From positions 310,001 to 374,000 of the forward strand of contig NZ_JAJAPB010000001.1 in the NCBI RefSeq assembly GCF_026226615.1: a stretch of 64,000 bases of DNA, read 5' to 3'. Position numbers and translations under genes: made by a program. The notes under the pieces were generated by a model. That model made no database searches. It worked only from the letters and a program-made list of their open reading frames with translations, and had not been told where the DNA came from. This DNA is from Geovibrio ferrireducens (GTDB taxonomy: Bacteria; Chrysiogenota; Deferribacteres; Deferribacterales; Geovibrionaceae). Below are positions 1-8,273 of this stretch, piece after piece. Position 1 is the stretch's first letter. Every line of letters begins with the position of its first letter.

Positions 1-454
1 CGCAGGCGGGTTTGCCGATCTCGTATTTCTGGTAGAATGTGCCGCCGTCACGCCTTACGGTGACTTCGAGGTATTCACTGAGTGCGTTCACTACTGAAAC
101 ACCCACACCGTGAAGACCGCCGGAGGCATAATAAGAACCTGAGTCGAACTTGCCGCCCGCGTGGAGAGTTGTCATAACCACTTCCACTGTGGGTTTGCCC
201 ACTTTAGGGTGTATACCGACCGGAATACCCCTGCCGTTGTCTTCAACAGTAACCGAGCCGTCTACATGCAGTGTGACGGTAATAGTATCGCAGTAGCCTG
301 CCATGGCTTCATCGATGGAGTTGTCCACAACCTCGTAAACAAGGTGATGGAGACCCCTTGAACCGGTGGAGCCTATATACATACCCGGTCTCTGTCTGAC
401 CGCTTCCAGCCCTTCCAGAACCTTAATACTGTCTTCACTGTAATTATTCTGCAT
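1..454 (-). CDS. gyrB: DNA gyrase subunit B, N-terminal part (cut by window edge)
   Basis: Gyrase subunit B supplies the ATPase that drives negative supercoiling of DNA. The reverse-strand frame from the ATG at 454 runs open to the window edge. It shows the GHKL ATPase start of the family: [13 protein letters not shown], then [16 protein letters not shown] with the ATP/Mg-binding Asn and the catalytic Glu region, [11 protein letters not shown], and the lid segment [16 protein letters not shown] Shine-Dalgarno AGGTGA lies just before the start. It is the last gene of a dnaN-recF-gyrB run on this strand, with 94 bp between recF and gyrB that contain two short G+C-rich hairpins. About 150 residues are visible; the rest of the protein lies outside the window. 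Identification is secure. Confidence 0.97.
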   Translation of the reverse strand, partial: MQNNYSEDSIKVLEGLEAVRQRPGMYIGSTGSRGLHHLVYEVVDNSIDEAMAGYCDTITVTLHVDGSVTVEDNGRGIPVGIHPKVGKPTVEVVMTTLHAGGKFDSGSYYASGGLHGVGVSVVNALSEYLEVTVRRDGGTFYQKYEIGKPAC

Positions 455-548
455 TGCTCACCTGACTATTTATTTCAAAAAACCTGCGGCAAAAACCGCA
501 AAAACGGGCGCACTGCCCGCAATGTATCAAAAGGCGCGTGATTTCAGG

Positions 549-1556
549 TCACAGCCTTATTGTTCGTATATCATCAAATATACGGTTTTTTACCCCTGTC
601 ATAATAACCTGCCTTTCGCCTGAGAATATGGCAAAGAAGGCAGCCGAACGTTTTTCATCCAATCCTGCTTCGAAATCATCTAAAAGGGTTATTATATCAG
701 TTTTGAGCATTTCTTCAACATCTAATAAAATTGCCGCTAGAACAAGAAGCTCAAATGTTTTTTTCTGACCGTAGGATGAAAATTTGTCATAAATCCGCCC
801 TGTGTTCCTGCTGTAAAACCTGTCCCTGTGCACACCGTAGAGACACTTCCCCGATGCAGCCTCTTTGCCGATGATTTCCCTGTCCTTAACGTTAGTGACA
901 TAATCAAGGCTGAAAAATTCATCACCGCCGCCGAAATCAGCATACATGTTCCTGAGCCTTGCGTTTATCATGTCCGCTGCGGCCTTACGCCTCAGAGATA
1001 TTTTATCACAGACTTCTATGAGTTTTTCGTTAACGGTTTCGATGTAGTTTTTATCCGGTCTCTGCTTCTGGAGCTCAGCGGTTTTCTGGGCAACGAGTCT
1101 GTTCATATACCTGAGGTCGAAAATATGGGCCCTCTCGCGGTAGAAGCACAGGCGGTCAATGTAGTTCCGCCTCACCTTCTGGTCCTTCGCAAGGATGGTG
1201 CTTGTATCGGGCGAATAGCAGAAGACAGGATTTGAGGTTAGATAATCGGGAATATCCAGAACACAGACACCGTTTTTTTTCAGAGTCCTTGCCTCATCAA
1301 AAAAATAGATCATGCTGCCTGATTCCTCAGCCGAGGAATAACCGGCCTCGATGCGCAGAAATTCCTTACCGAATGAGGTTACGCTTTTGGGTGAAGGTTC
1401 CTTGAAGCTTTTGAGGTTGAGGAGAAGATAAACGGCTTCGACAATGCTTGTTTTGCCGGAGCCGTTTTCGCCCTCTATGAATGTCGCCTTGTCAAAAGTG
1501 AATTTTGAGTCGGCATGGCATCTGAAATTCTGTAAACGGATACTCTCTATCAGCAT
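549..1556 (-). CDS. recF: DNA replication and repair protein RecF
   Basis: RecF is an SMC-like ATPase that helps load RecA at single-strand gaps, together with RecO and RecR (recR lies at 11596). The 335-residue product begins MLIESIRLQNFRCH, followed by the Walker A GENGSGKT near residue 30 and, near the C-terminus, the Walker B/D-loop region LLDDFEAGLDEKR. At 335 residues it is somewhat shorter than the usual 355-370. The start codon overlaps the dnaN stop codon by one base (TGATG), so the two are translationally coupled. The gene order dnaN-recF-gyrB is classical. Confidence 0.93.
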   Translation of the reverse strand: MLIESIRLQNFRCHADSKFTFDKATFIEGENGSGKTSIVEAVYLLLNLKSFKEPSPKSVTSFGKEFLRIEAGYSSAEESGSMIYFFDEARTLKKNGVCVLDIPDYLTSNPVFCYSPDTSTILAKDQKVRRNYIDRLCFYRERAHIFDLRYMNRLVAQKTAELQKQRPDKNYIETVNEKLIEVCDKISLRRKAAADMINARLRNMYADFGGGDEFFSLDYVTNVKDREIIGKEAASGKCLYGVHRDRFYSRNTGRIYDKFSSYGQKKTFELLVLAAILLDVEEMLKTDIITLLDDFEAGLDEKRSAAFFAIFSGERQVIMTGVKNRIFDDIRTIRL

Positions 1557-2662
1557 CAGAACTTATCGATGGATATTGGAACCACCAGATATTTGTACGA
1601 CTCATCCTCAGGAAGGATAACAGCCGGACTTCTTCTTCCCTGCATTTCAAGTGAGAAATACTCGGAATGTATGTTAGTAACTATCTCAAGCATGTGACGG
1701 GCGTTGAAGATGATGTCCATGTCCTCGCCGTTGTAGATTATGTCATCCATAGTCTCATGCCCCTGACCGTATTCGGTTTCAAGGCTGTTTACCGAGAGGT
1801 GGCCGTTGTTGAAGGAGAGAACAACACCGTGGGTTATTTCGCTGGTGATGGCGGATACCCTTCTTACAACCTCAACAAATGCTTTGGTGTTTATTTTAGC
1901 CTTAATCGGGTATTCAACCTCAAAGAGTTTGGTAATGCTTTTGATGTACTTTTCAATGAGCTTTGAGTAGATGATTATGTCCCCGACCTTGAAAAGAACC
2001 TGCTTCTTGTCAGTCTCGACATCAACAAACTCGTTTATGTCAAGGATCTTCATGAGCTCCATAATCGTCTTTTTGGGAATGTTTATGGTGAACTCGTCTG
2101 AAAATTCCTCTTCAAAGCCTGCCTTTGATGTGGCTATCCTCTGGAAATCAGCGGAGGAAATCTCAAGCCTGTTGCCGTAAACACTGAAATGTGCTCCCGT
2201 GTATTCTATCTTGGATGAATCGTTTGAGATACAGAAAGCCGTCCTCTTGAGGAGGGTCTGCAAAGTCTCACTCTTCACCTTGATGAAATATTCCGGAGTG
2301 ATCTCGGACATGGTGGGGAACATTTCAGGGCTTATGGTGGAAAGACGGAAGCTTGACTTGCCCGATTTTATATTGAGCTTGGAACCGTCATGATAAAAAT
2401 CGACAACGGCACCTTCGGGAAGCTCCTTAAGAATATCCATCAGTTTTTTGCCTGAGACGGTGGCGGAGCCTATCTCCTCTACCGCTGCTTTGAGCGAGCC
2501 TGAAAAACCGATCTGCATGTTAGTTGAACGAAGGGTTACTGTATCGCTTTCAGCTTCGATCAGAATATTCTGAAGTACCGTATTCAGGTTCTTCGGGCTG
2601 GTGTAGCTGTTTGCATACTGGACGAAAGGGAAAATATCGTCCCTGACAACTTTAAACCTCAT
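1556..2662 (-). CDS. dnaN: DNA polymerase III beta subunit (sliding clamp)
   Basis: The beta clamp encircles DNA and tethers polymerase III and other partners. The 368-residue product has the usual length and the three-fold repeated clamp architecture. It starts MRFKVVRDDIFPFVQYANSY, has central LKRTAFCISNDSSKIEYTGAHF, and ends with the conserved VVPISIDKF-type C-terminus, where bacterial clamps typically read MPMRL. A GGGGAG-like ribosome site precedes the ATG. It is first in the dnaN-recF-gyrB operon. Unusually, dnaA is not upstream. An A+T-rich intergenic region and a divergent Hfq-like gene are there instead. Confidence 0.95.
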   Translation of the reverse strand: MRFKVVRDDIFPFVQYANSYTSPKNLNTVLQNILIEAESDTVTLRSTNMQIGFSGSLKAAVEEIGSATVSGKKLMDILKELPEGAVVDFYHDGSKLNIKSGKSSFRLSTISPEMFPTMSEITPEYFIKVKSETLQTLLKRTAFCISNDSSKIEYTGAHFSVYGNRLEISSADFQRIATSKAGFEEEFSDEFTINIPKKTIMELMKILDINEFVDVETDKKQVLFKVGDIIIYSKLIEKYIKSITKLFEVEYPIKAKINTKAFVEVVRRVSAITSEITHGVVLSFNNGHLSVNSLETEYGQGHETMDDIIYNGEDMDIIFNARHMLEIVTNIHSEYFSLEMQGRRSPAVILPEDESYKYLVVPISIDKF

Positions 2663-2994
2663 GGACTCCCCTGCTTTATATATTAATGTAATTTTAATAG
2701 TAAGTAATAATAGGGTATCTTGAAACTGTTTACAAGTGATATTTAGCCTTGTCTGTTAAGGTTTTCGGTGTTGAAAACTTATGTGGTAAATTACTGATCA
2801 TTTTTACACATTATACAGTAAAATGAATTATTATTGTTGAAATATCCGTCTAATGTTTATATCTATATGATTATTCCCAAGCAGATCACGCTTGTTCAAC
2901 ACATTTTTGACATTATTGATTTGTGTTGGTATATTAACGATAAAGCCCGAAAACGGGATATATTATTACTCTTTGAGTTTAGAAGGCAGGGAAA
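2663..2994. other. A+T-rich divergent intergenic region; possible but unproven oriC
   Basis: This 332-bp gap separates dnaN (leftward) from the tandem-Hfq gene (rightward) and must hold both promoters. It is strongly A+T rich. No exact DnaA box (TTATNCACA) is visible. The closest 9-mers are TTTTACACA near 2802 and the reverse complement of TGTGGTAAA near 2782, each with two mismatches. The neighbourhood of dnaN, recF and gyrB is typical of a replication origin, but without boxes and with dnaA missing the call is weak. I see no gene in it. Confidence 0.3.
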
Positions 2995-3498
2995 ATGTCT
3001 ATTTATGCCCAGATTGAATTTGTGTTCATGCACAATGCGAGGAATAAGAACGTTCCATTGATGTTCATTATGCGCAACAAGGAACGCTTCAGGGGAAAGA
3101 TTGTGGATTTCGATCAGTATCACTTCATAATAGACGATGCTGATATAAAGATTCTGCTTTCTAAGAGGGATATTGCAACGGTTGCCTCCGCCAAGACGGT
3201 AGTGGATATTGACTTTATCAGCAAGATTTACTACCACACCCATCAGGGCAAGCACCCAAGACATACGCGCCCGCCTATGCAGGATATTTTCCTGAACGAA
3301 GTGCGTAAGTCAAAGTCTCCTATAATAAGCTTCCTCACCAACGGTGTTAAGATAAGAGGCTCCCTCATAGGGTTTGATAACTACACAATACTCACATCCT
3401 TTGAAGGCAGGCAGCAGCTTCTCTACAAGAGCGCTATCTCAACAGTGTTCCCCCTTTACCAGTACGGTGAGATAATAAAATACGATGACGAGAGATAA
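2995..3498 (+). CDS. Tandem Hfq-like (double Sm domain) RNA-binding protein
   Basis: Hfq is a ring-shaped Sm-fold RNA chaperone for sRNA-mRNA pairing, normally a hexamer of single-domain subunits of 70-100 residues. This 167-residue chain contains two Sm domains. The C-terminal half (about 99-160) is close to classical Hfq: QDIFLNEVRKSKSPIISFL, then NGVKIRGSLIGFDNYTIL (Sm1) and LLYKSAISTVFPL (Sm2). The usual YKHAISTV His is replaced by Ser. The N-terminal half (about 5-66) repeats the pattern more loosely: FMHNARNKNVPLMFIM, RFRGKIVDFDQYHFII and LLSKRDIATVAS. The start ATG follows AGGCAGGGAAA. A lone receiver gene begins 3 bp after its stop. I infer a trimeric pseudo-hexamer; this is untested. 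Confidence 0.85.
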   Translation: MSIYAQIEFVFMHNARNKNVPLMFIMRNKERFRGKIVDFDQYHFIIDDADIKILLSKRDIATVASAKTVVDIDFISKIYYHTHQGKHPRHTRPPMQDIFLNEVRKSKSPIISFLTNGVKIRGSLIGFDNYTILTSFEGRQQLLYKSAISTVFPLYQYGEIIKYDDER

Positions 3499-3501
3499 AG
3501 C

Positions 3502-3873
3502 ATGAAAGATATTAAAATTCTTGTCGTGGACGATGAAGAGCACACACGCATAGGCTATGCGGAAGTGCTTGAGATGGAAAACTATAAGGTAAGCACCGCC
3601 GAGGACGCGTTTAAGGCCATTGAGCTCCTCAAAGAGGATAAATTTGACATAGTGGTGACCGACCTCCGCATGCCCGAAATGGACGGGCTCGCATTTCTGG
3701 AGCGGCTCAAGCAGATAGATAAAAACGCAAAAGCAATAATGATCACCGCATTCGGCTCGTTTAAGACATACAAGAAAGCCACAGACGGCGGCGTGGTTAT
3801 CTACCTGAACAAGCCTGTGCGCGCGGCGGAGCTCATGGAAGCCGTGAACACAGTCATAGCGATGAAAGATTAA
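3502..3873 (+). CDS. Single-domain response regulator (CheY-like receiver)
   Basis: This is a 123-residue stand-alone receiver domain with no output domain. The acidic pair is D10/D11 (VVDDEE), the phospho-acceptor is D54 (VVTDLRMPEMDG), the switch Thr is T82 (MITAFGS) and the conserved Lys is K104 (YLNKPV). It would act by protein contact or as a phosphorelay intermediate. It starts 3 bp after the tandem-Hfq gene, so the two are almost certainly co-transcribed. The window contains separate Hpt proteins (35821 and the C-terminus of 38712) that could feed it. That link is speculative. No kinase is adjacent. Confidence 0.92.
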   Translation: MKDIKILVVDDEEHTRIGYAEVLEMENYKVSTAEDAFKAIELLKEDKFDIVVTDLRMPEMDGLAFLERLKQIDKNAKAIMITAFGSFKTYKKATDGGVVIYLNKPVRAAELMEAVNTVIAMKD

Positions 3874-3895
3874 TACTTTAAAACCGTATATAAAC

Positions 3896-3932
3896 CAAGC
3901 CCCTTTCCTTTCGTAAGGTCAGGGGCTTTTTC
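3896..3932 (+). terminator. Rho-independent terminator after the Hfq-like/receiver pair
   Basis: The arms AAGCCCCT and AGGGGCTT enclose an inner CCTT-TCGT-AAGG hairpin and are followed by TTTTTCTTT. It sits 22 bp after the receiver stop, between convergent genes. Confidence 0.85.
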
Positions 3933-3933
3933 T

Positions 3934-5709
3934 TTATCCTTCTTCTTCAAATTCTGCCTTGACCTTCTCGAATATTCCTTCAAAGATTTCATCATCCAGA
4001 GAAATATCCTCACCCATCTTAAGTGTGCTTTCAATGTATGAAAGAACTGTTGATTTGTGGAAAAAATTAATGGCAAAAAGAGTCGGATCCTCGGAGAATG
4101 TGCGTATCACCTCGTGATACCGCTTGGGAACCATCTCAAGGGTGATCATGCTGTCCGCCAGCTCCTTCACCGGAAACAGGGAGTAAAATATCACAGTGTC
4201 CGGCTTGCCGCAGCGCTTCTCAGCATATTTTATGGCAGAGTGTATGAAATTACGCAACACGAAGAGATCATCAAAGGCTGCCTGCGGTATCAGGATTCCG
4301 TGGCCTGAGTCTATTTTGAATGACTGGCCGGAGAACTTTGCTATGAGGCGTATGTGATGGCCTCCCTCAAGACCGTCCCCCACGAGGGACATCTTGTCTG
4401 CCAGCCTGAACTGTCTGGAAAGCAGCCCCTTGCTGTAAAGCAGAGCGGCGGTTTTAAACAGCACGGACAGGGAAACTGCATCCGGCGGAAGATCAGGGTT
4501 TTTCTTCTCATAGCTCATGAGATCGTCTGATATTTTAGTGACAGGGTTTTTCCCCCCTGTTTTTATATGCTCAAAAAGGAAATCGCTCCTGAGGGAAGCG
4601 TCTATCCCCATGATTGTGCCGCTGTTGAAAAAGTAAATTTTCTCTAACGCATCAAGGGGTATTATCATCTTACGCCCTGATGTCTGGTTAAGGAAGCGGA
4701 AGAACTTGAGAATATCCTTCGGTGAGCCGGAAGGCTGTATCACTTCGCAGAACAGGCCGTTGTCCGTAAAGGAGCAGTAGTTTATCAGCCCGAAAACGTT
4801 CTCGCCTTCAAAGTGTTTTTCACTGAGGATAAGTATAGCCCTTTCATATCCGCTGTAGCGGAGGCTTGCATCCAGAAACTGTTTGAGTTCGCCGCAGCGC
4901 AGAAGATCAGCCAGAGTTCTGTCAGTCTCTATGAAATCCTTGGCGGAGATGCCGCCTATCCCTGCGGAATAATGAAAATAAGTAATCCCTCTAGGCGCCT
5001 GAATGAGGAGTATGCCGTCGGTGCTGTAATCCACATCCCTCTCCTCCTCCGGAATTTCCTCCGGTTCAGGTTCGGGCTCGGTGTATTTCACTATGACAGG
5101 CTCCCTCTCCTCTTCCGGTTCTTCTTCGGGTTCCTCTTCTTCTTCCTCTGCTTCTTCGTATTCTGGCTCTTCCTGCGGGCGGAACATGCCCCCGGTCAGC
5201 ACTGATTTAAACTCGTTTTCGTCCTGCTCCGGCTCTTCCTGGGCTTCTTCCTCTTCAGGTTCGGGTCCGGTTTCCCCTGCGCTTTCTTCCTGCATTTGCT
5301 CAGGCATGGGCGGCAGATCGTCTGCACCGTAAACATCGTCATCGCCCGAAACTGATTCTATTGTGGCAAGTGTCTGCACGGAAAGAACGCACGGGTCTTC
5401 GTTTGCCCTTCTCGCCAGCTCGTCCGTGTCTATTACTATGTCACTTTTCACAGCGTACTCACACGCAAGGCGTATTCCCATGCTTATGCTGAGTTCGGAG
5501 AGGGATCTCCGTTCAAGGCGTGTGGGTTTGTTGATATTCTTGCTCTCTATCCTCACTTTGCATTTGCCGCATTGTCCGTTGCCGCTGCAAAGGCTTGAAA
5601 TCTTTATTCCGTTCTCCTCCAGCGCAGCAAAAAGGTTTTTGCCGGATTTGACTTCAAAGCTTATATCCCTGTTCTTGACATAAACTGTGTGTTTTTTTGA
5701 AAGGAACAT
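3934..5709 (-). CDS. 2Fe-2S ferredoxin-domain protein with Glu-rich linker and large unknown C-terminal domain
   Basis: This 591-residue protein is likely cytoplasmic, with no signal peptide or membrane segment. Residues 1-90 form a RACo-type [2Fe-2S] domain: ligands C41, C47 and C50 (CSGNGQCGKC) and C83 in GIRLACE. Residues about 130-235 are an extremely acidic Glu/Pro-rich linker. From about 240 to the end is a domain of some 350 residues beginning near DGILLIQAPRGITYF. I cannot assign it. It sits where RACo-type corrinoid-protein activases (DUF4445) carry an ASKHA ATPase, but I do not see the expected DIGTT phosphate loop. It stands alone, convergent with the receiver gene and divergent from ribF. 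A reductive activase or redox scaffold is possible. The function is unknown. Confidence 0.75.
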   Translation of the reverse strand: MFLSKKHTVYVKNRDISFEVKSGKNLFAALEENGIKISSLCSGNGQCGKCKVRIESKNINKPTRLERRSLSELSISMGIRLACEYAVKSDIVIDTDELARRANEDPCVLSVQTLATIESVSGDDDVYGADDLPPMPEQMQEESAGETGPEPEEEEAQEEPEQDENEFKSVLTGGMFRPQEEPEYEEAEEEEEEPEEEPEEEREPVIVKYTEPEPEPEEIPEEERDVDYSTDGILLIQAPRGITYFHYSAGIGGISAKDFIETDRTLADLLRCGELKQFLDASLRYSGYERAILILSEKHFEGENVFGLINYCSFTDNGLFCEVIQPSGSPKDILKFFRFLNQTSGRKMIIPLDALEKIYFFNSGTIMGIDASLRSDFLFEHIKTGGKNPVTKISDDLMSYEKKNPDLPPDAVSLSVLFKTAALLYSKGLLSRQFRLADKMSLVGDGLEGGHHIRLIAKFSGQSFKIDSGHGILIPQAAFDDLFVLRNFIHSAIKYAEKRCGKPDTVIFYSLFPVKELADSMITLEMVPKRYHEVIRTFSEDPTLFAINFFHKSTVLSYIESTLKMGEDISLDDEIFEGIFEKVKAEFEEEG

Positions 5710-5878
5710 ATATACCCGCCGAATGATAGTGTTAATACAATTATACTTCTAAAATACCAAACATACCTATACACGTTTTTTCGGCAAATGTGCAGTTTAG
5801 TTTAGCCTGCCAAATACAAAGAGGTCATATTTCTGAAAAATTCTTGCGGATCTGTTCCGTTTGGAATATTTTGGCGCA

Positions 5879-6805
5879 ATGCAGGTAGTCCGGAATATAG
5901 ACACGCTTTTTACCGAAAGACCCCACGCTGTGGTTCTGGGAAACTTTGACGGTTTCCATCTGGGGCATAAAGCCATAACTGACAGACTGTGCAATATAGC
6001 GCAGACCAAGGGGCTCGTGCCTGCTGTTGTAACCTTTCAGCCGCACCCTATGAAGTTTTTCGGCGCTGACCTTAAGCTGATCATGACAGAGGAATCCAAA
6101 ATCAGAGCCTTTGCGGAGGCCGGTGTGGAAACAATGTTCATACTGGAGTTCAGCCGCAGGTTCGCGGACATTGACCCGGAAGTCTTTGTCAGGGAGTTTC
6201 TGGTGAAGAAATTCCGCGCGGCCGTGGTTATTGTCGGGTATGATTACCGCTTCGGCAGAGGAAGAAGCGGCGACTACAGCCTGCTTGTTACTCTGGGGAG
6301 TAAATACGGCTTTACCGCTGTCCGTGTTCCTAAAGTTACCTGCGGAAAAGTTACAGTTTCCAGCACAAATATCCGTAACTTCCTTCTTGAGGGGAATGTG
6401 GAAAAGGCCGGAGAGTTCCTCGGCCGTCCGTTTTTCATAGAGGGAAAGGTTGTGGATGGCAACAAAGTGGGCAGACAGCTGGGCTACCCCACCGCAAATA
6501 TAGACTTCAGAAATGAACTGATCCCAAAAGCGGGAATCTATATCAGCATGGCGGTCATTGACGGGGAGCGTTATAAATCCGTCACCAACATCGGCAGAAG
6601 ACCCACATTCAGCTTCCCCGATCAGATGAAGGTGGAAACACATATATTCGATTTCAGCAGAGATATTTACGGAAAGGACACGGAAATAGAGCTGCTGAAA
6701 TATGTCCGCCCGGAAGAGAAGTTTCCCGATGTCGAAACTCTCATAAAGGCTATAGACGGCGACTGCGTGGCGGCCAGAAAGTGGTTTGAGGAGAACGGAT
6801 ACTGA
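5879..6805 (+). CDS. ribF: Bifunctional riboflavin kinase / FAD synthetase
   Basis: RibF converts riboflavin to FMN and then to FAD. The N-terminal nucleotidyltransferase domain shows GNFDGFHLGHKAI (the HxGH-like signature) near residue 25 and the VGYDYRFGRGRSGD segment. The C-terminal flavokinase domain carries EGKVVDGNKVGRQLGYPTANI (the PTAN signature). Length is about 308 residues, normal for RibF. I chose the ATG at 5879 because MQVVRNIDTL matches the usual family N-terminus. A TTG at 5861 in the same frame would add six residues, and neither start has a strong ribosome site. Its neighbour is rimO, 59 bp downstream. Confidence 0.95.
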   Translation: MQVVRNIDTLFTERPHAVVLGNFDGFHLGHKAITDRLCNIAQTKGLVPAVVTFQPHPMKFFGADLKLIMTEESKIRAFAEAGVETMFILEFSRRFADIDPEVFVREFLVKKFRAAVVIVGYDYRFGRGRSGDYSLLVTLGSKYGFTAVRVPKVTCGKVTVSSTNIRNFLLEGNVEKAGEFLGRPFFIEGKVVDGNKVGRQLGYPTANIDFRNELIPKAGIYISMAVIDGERYKSVTNIGRRPTFSFPDQMKVETHIFDFSRDIYGKDTEIELLKYVRPEEKFPDVETLIKAIDGDCVAARKWFEENGY

Positions 6806-6864
6806 TTCTTTTTTTAGCACAGAAAGGGCTTTCTCATTAAAAAATACAATATTATAAGGACAAT

Positions 6865-8172
6865 ATGAAGATTTCTTACATAAGTTTAGGATGTTCAAAA
6901 AACAAGGTTGATCTTGAGTATCTCATGGGTTCGCTCCAACAGGGCGGACACGAGATAACACTTGAGATGGCCGAGGCGGACGCGATAATCATCAACACCT
7001 GCGGGTTTATCGAACCTGCGGTGAACGAGGCAGTGGAGGCTGTTCTTGAGGCGGCAGAGGTAAAAAAATCCTCAGCTAAGCTGATAGTTACCGGCTGCAT
7101 GACGGAGAGATTCAAGAACGATGTGGCGGGAGAACTGCCTGAGATAGATTTTCACACTGGCGTAGGCAAAATGGGTGATGTCATAGCCTACCTTGAGGGT
7201 GTTGAGCCTGCAAAAAAGGAGCGTGACTTTCTTTACGGCGGTGCGCGCGTGCTCACCGGAGTGCCTTTCAGCGCCTACATCAAAATATCCGAGGGGTGCA
7301 ACAACCGCTGTACATACTGCACTATTCCGTCAATCCGCGGCAGCCTCACCGGAAGGCGCATCGAGGATATAGTTAATGAGATAACAGCCCTTAAGGAACA
7401 GGGGGTTCAGGAATTTGTCCTTGTTTCGCAGGATAATACAAAATACGGAACAGACATCTACAAAAAGCCGATGCTCTGCAAACTCCTGCGTGAGATAGAT
7501 AAAATAGAGGGCAGGTTCTATGTGAGGATAATGTACCTCAACCCTGACGGAGTTTCGGAAGAGCTTGTGAAGCTTGTGAAAAACTCAGAGAAGATCCTCA
7601 GCTACTACGACATCCCCGTCCAGCATATAAATAAGCGTGTGCTTAAGGATATGAACAGAAAATCAACACCTGATGATATAAAGCGTGTTTTCAGCATGAT
7701 AAGGGAGATCGATCCCGATGCGTTTATACGCACCACAATGATAGTGGGCTTCCCCGGTGAAACGGATGAGGAATTTGCGGAACTTCTGGACTTTGTAAAG
7801 GAATACAGACCGGACTACGCTGGCTTCTTCCCCTTTTATCCCGAAGAAGGCACAAAGGCCACCGCAATGGGCATGCGGGTGGACGGCAGGAAAGTGCGCG
7901 GAAGAATCGGTGCGCTGAGGAAAGCGCAGATAAAAAACACCCGTGAACGCTTGAAAAAATTTAAGAAAAGTGACATCATCTGCTTTGCCGAAAAGCCCAA
8001 TGAGGAATTCGCCTTTCTCATGGAGGGCAGAGCGCTGTTTCAGGCTCCGGAGGTGGACGGAAAAGTTCTCTTCACCGACTCGGAATCGATAAGCGGTTAC
8101 GGCCCTTATGTCTGCCGCATTGAGAAGATAAGCTACCCCGATATAGTGTGCGAGGTCATAAAGCCGCTTTAG
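6865..8172 (+). CDS. rimO: Ribosomal protein S12 methylthiotransferase RimO
   Basis: RimO is a radical-SAM enzyme that methylthiolates an Asp of ribosomal protein S12. The product is 435 residues. The N-terminal MTTase domain begins MKISYISLGCSKNKVD with Cys10, and the other auxiliary-cluster cysteines are in INTCGF and VTGCMTER. The radical-SAM CxxxCxxC is CNNRCTYC near residues 148-155. A TRAM domain closes the protein. The LGCSKNxVD start distinguishes RimO from MiaB. TATAAGGACAAT precedes the ATG. It is co-directional with ribF. Confidence 0.96.
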   Translation: MKISYISLGCSKNKVDLEYLMGSLQQGGHEITLEMAEADAIIINTCGFIEPAVNEAVEAVLEAAEVKKSSAKLIVTGCMTERFKNDVAGELPEIDFHTGVGKMGDVIAYLEGVEPAKKERDFLYGGARVLTGVPFSAYIKISEGCNNRCTYCTIPSIRGSLTGRRIEDIVNEITALKEQGVQEFVLVSQDNTKYGTDIYKKPMLCKLLREIDKIEGRFYVRIMYLNPDGVSEELVKLVKNSEKILSYYDIPVQHINKRVLKDMNRKSTPDDIKRVFSMIREIDPDAFIRTTMIVGFPGETDEEFAELLDFVKEYRPDYAGFFPFYPEEGTKATAMGMRVDGRKVRGRIGALRKAQIKNTRERLKKFKKSDIICFAEKPNEEFAFLMEGRALFQAPEVDGKVLFTDSESISGYGPYVCRIEKISYPDIVCEVIKPL

Positions 8173-8198
8173 GGGTTTTGAAGCGGAAGCTTTTTTTC
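8164..8198 (+). terminator. Probable terminator overlapping the rimO stop
   Basis: CCGCTT pairs with AAGCGG around the rimO stop codon, and a run of seven T follows. The stem is only 6 bp, so this is moderate evidence. Confidence 0.45.
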
Positions 8199-8273
8199 GG
8201 AAAGTTTTCCCTGAGAAACAGAAATAATAATAATTAAAATAAATTTCCCACAAAAACAGCAGAGGTAAAGCTG

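Noticed and set aside
828-1235. Plus-strand 135-codon open frame opposite recF
   Set aside because: A shadow of the recF reading frame; it has no ribosome site, and recF itself is intact.
2834-3061. Plus-strand 75-codon open frame overlapping the tandem-Hfq start
   Set aside because: It has no ribosome site, runs through the A+T-rich intergenic region and overlaps a well-supported gene in another frame.
4813-5332. Plus-strand open frames with Ser/Phe-rich products opposite the ferredoxin-domain gene
   Set aside because: They are the antisense of the Glu-rich linker (GAG/GAA runs give CTC/TTC), with no ribosome site or family resemblance.
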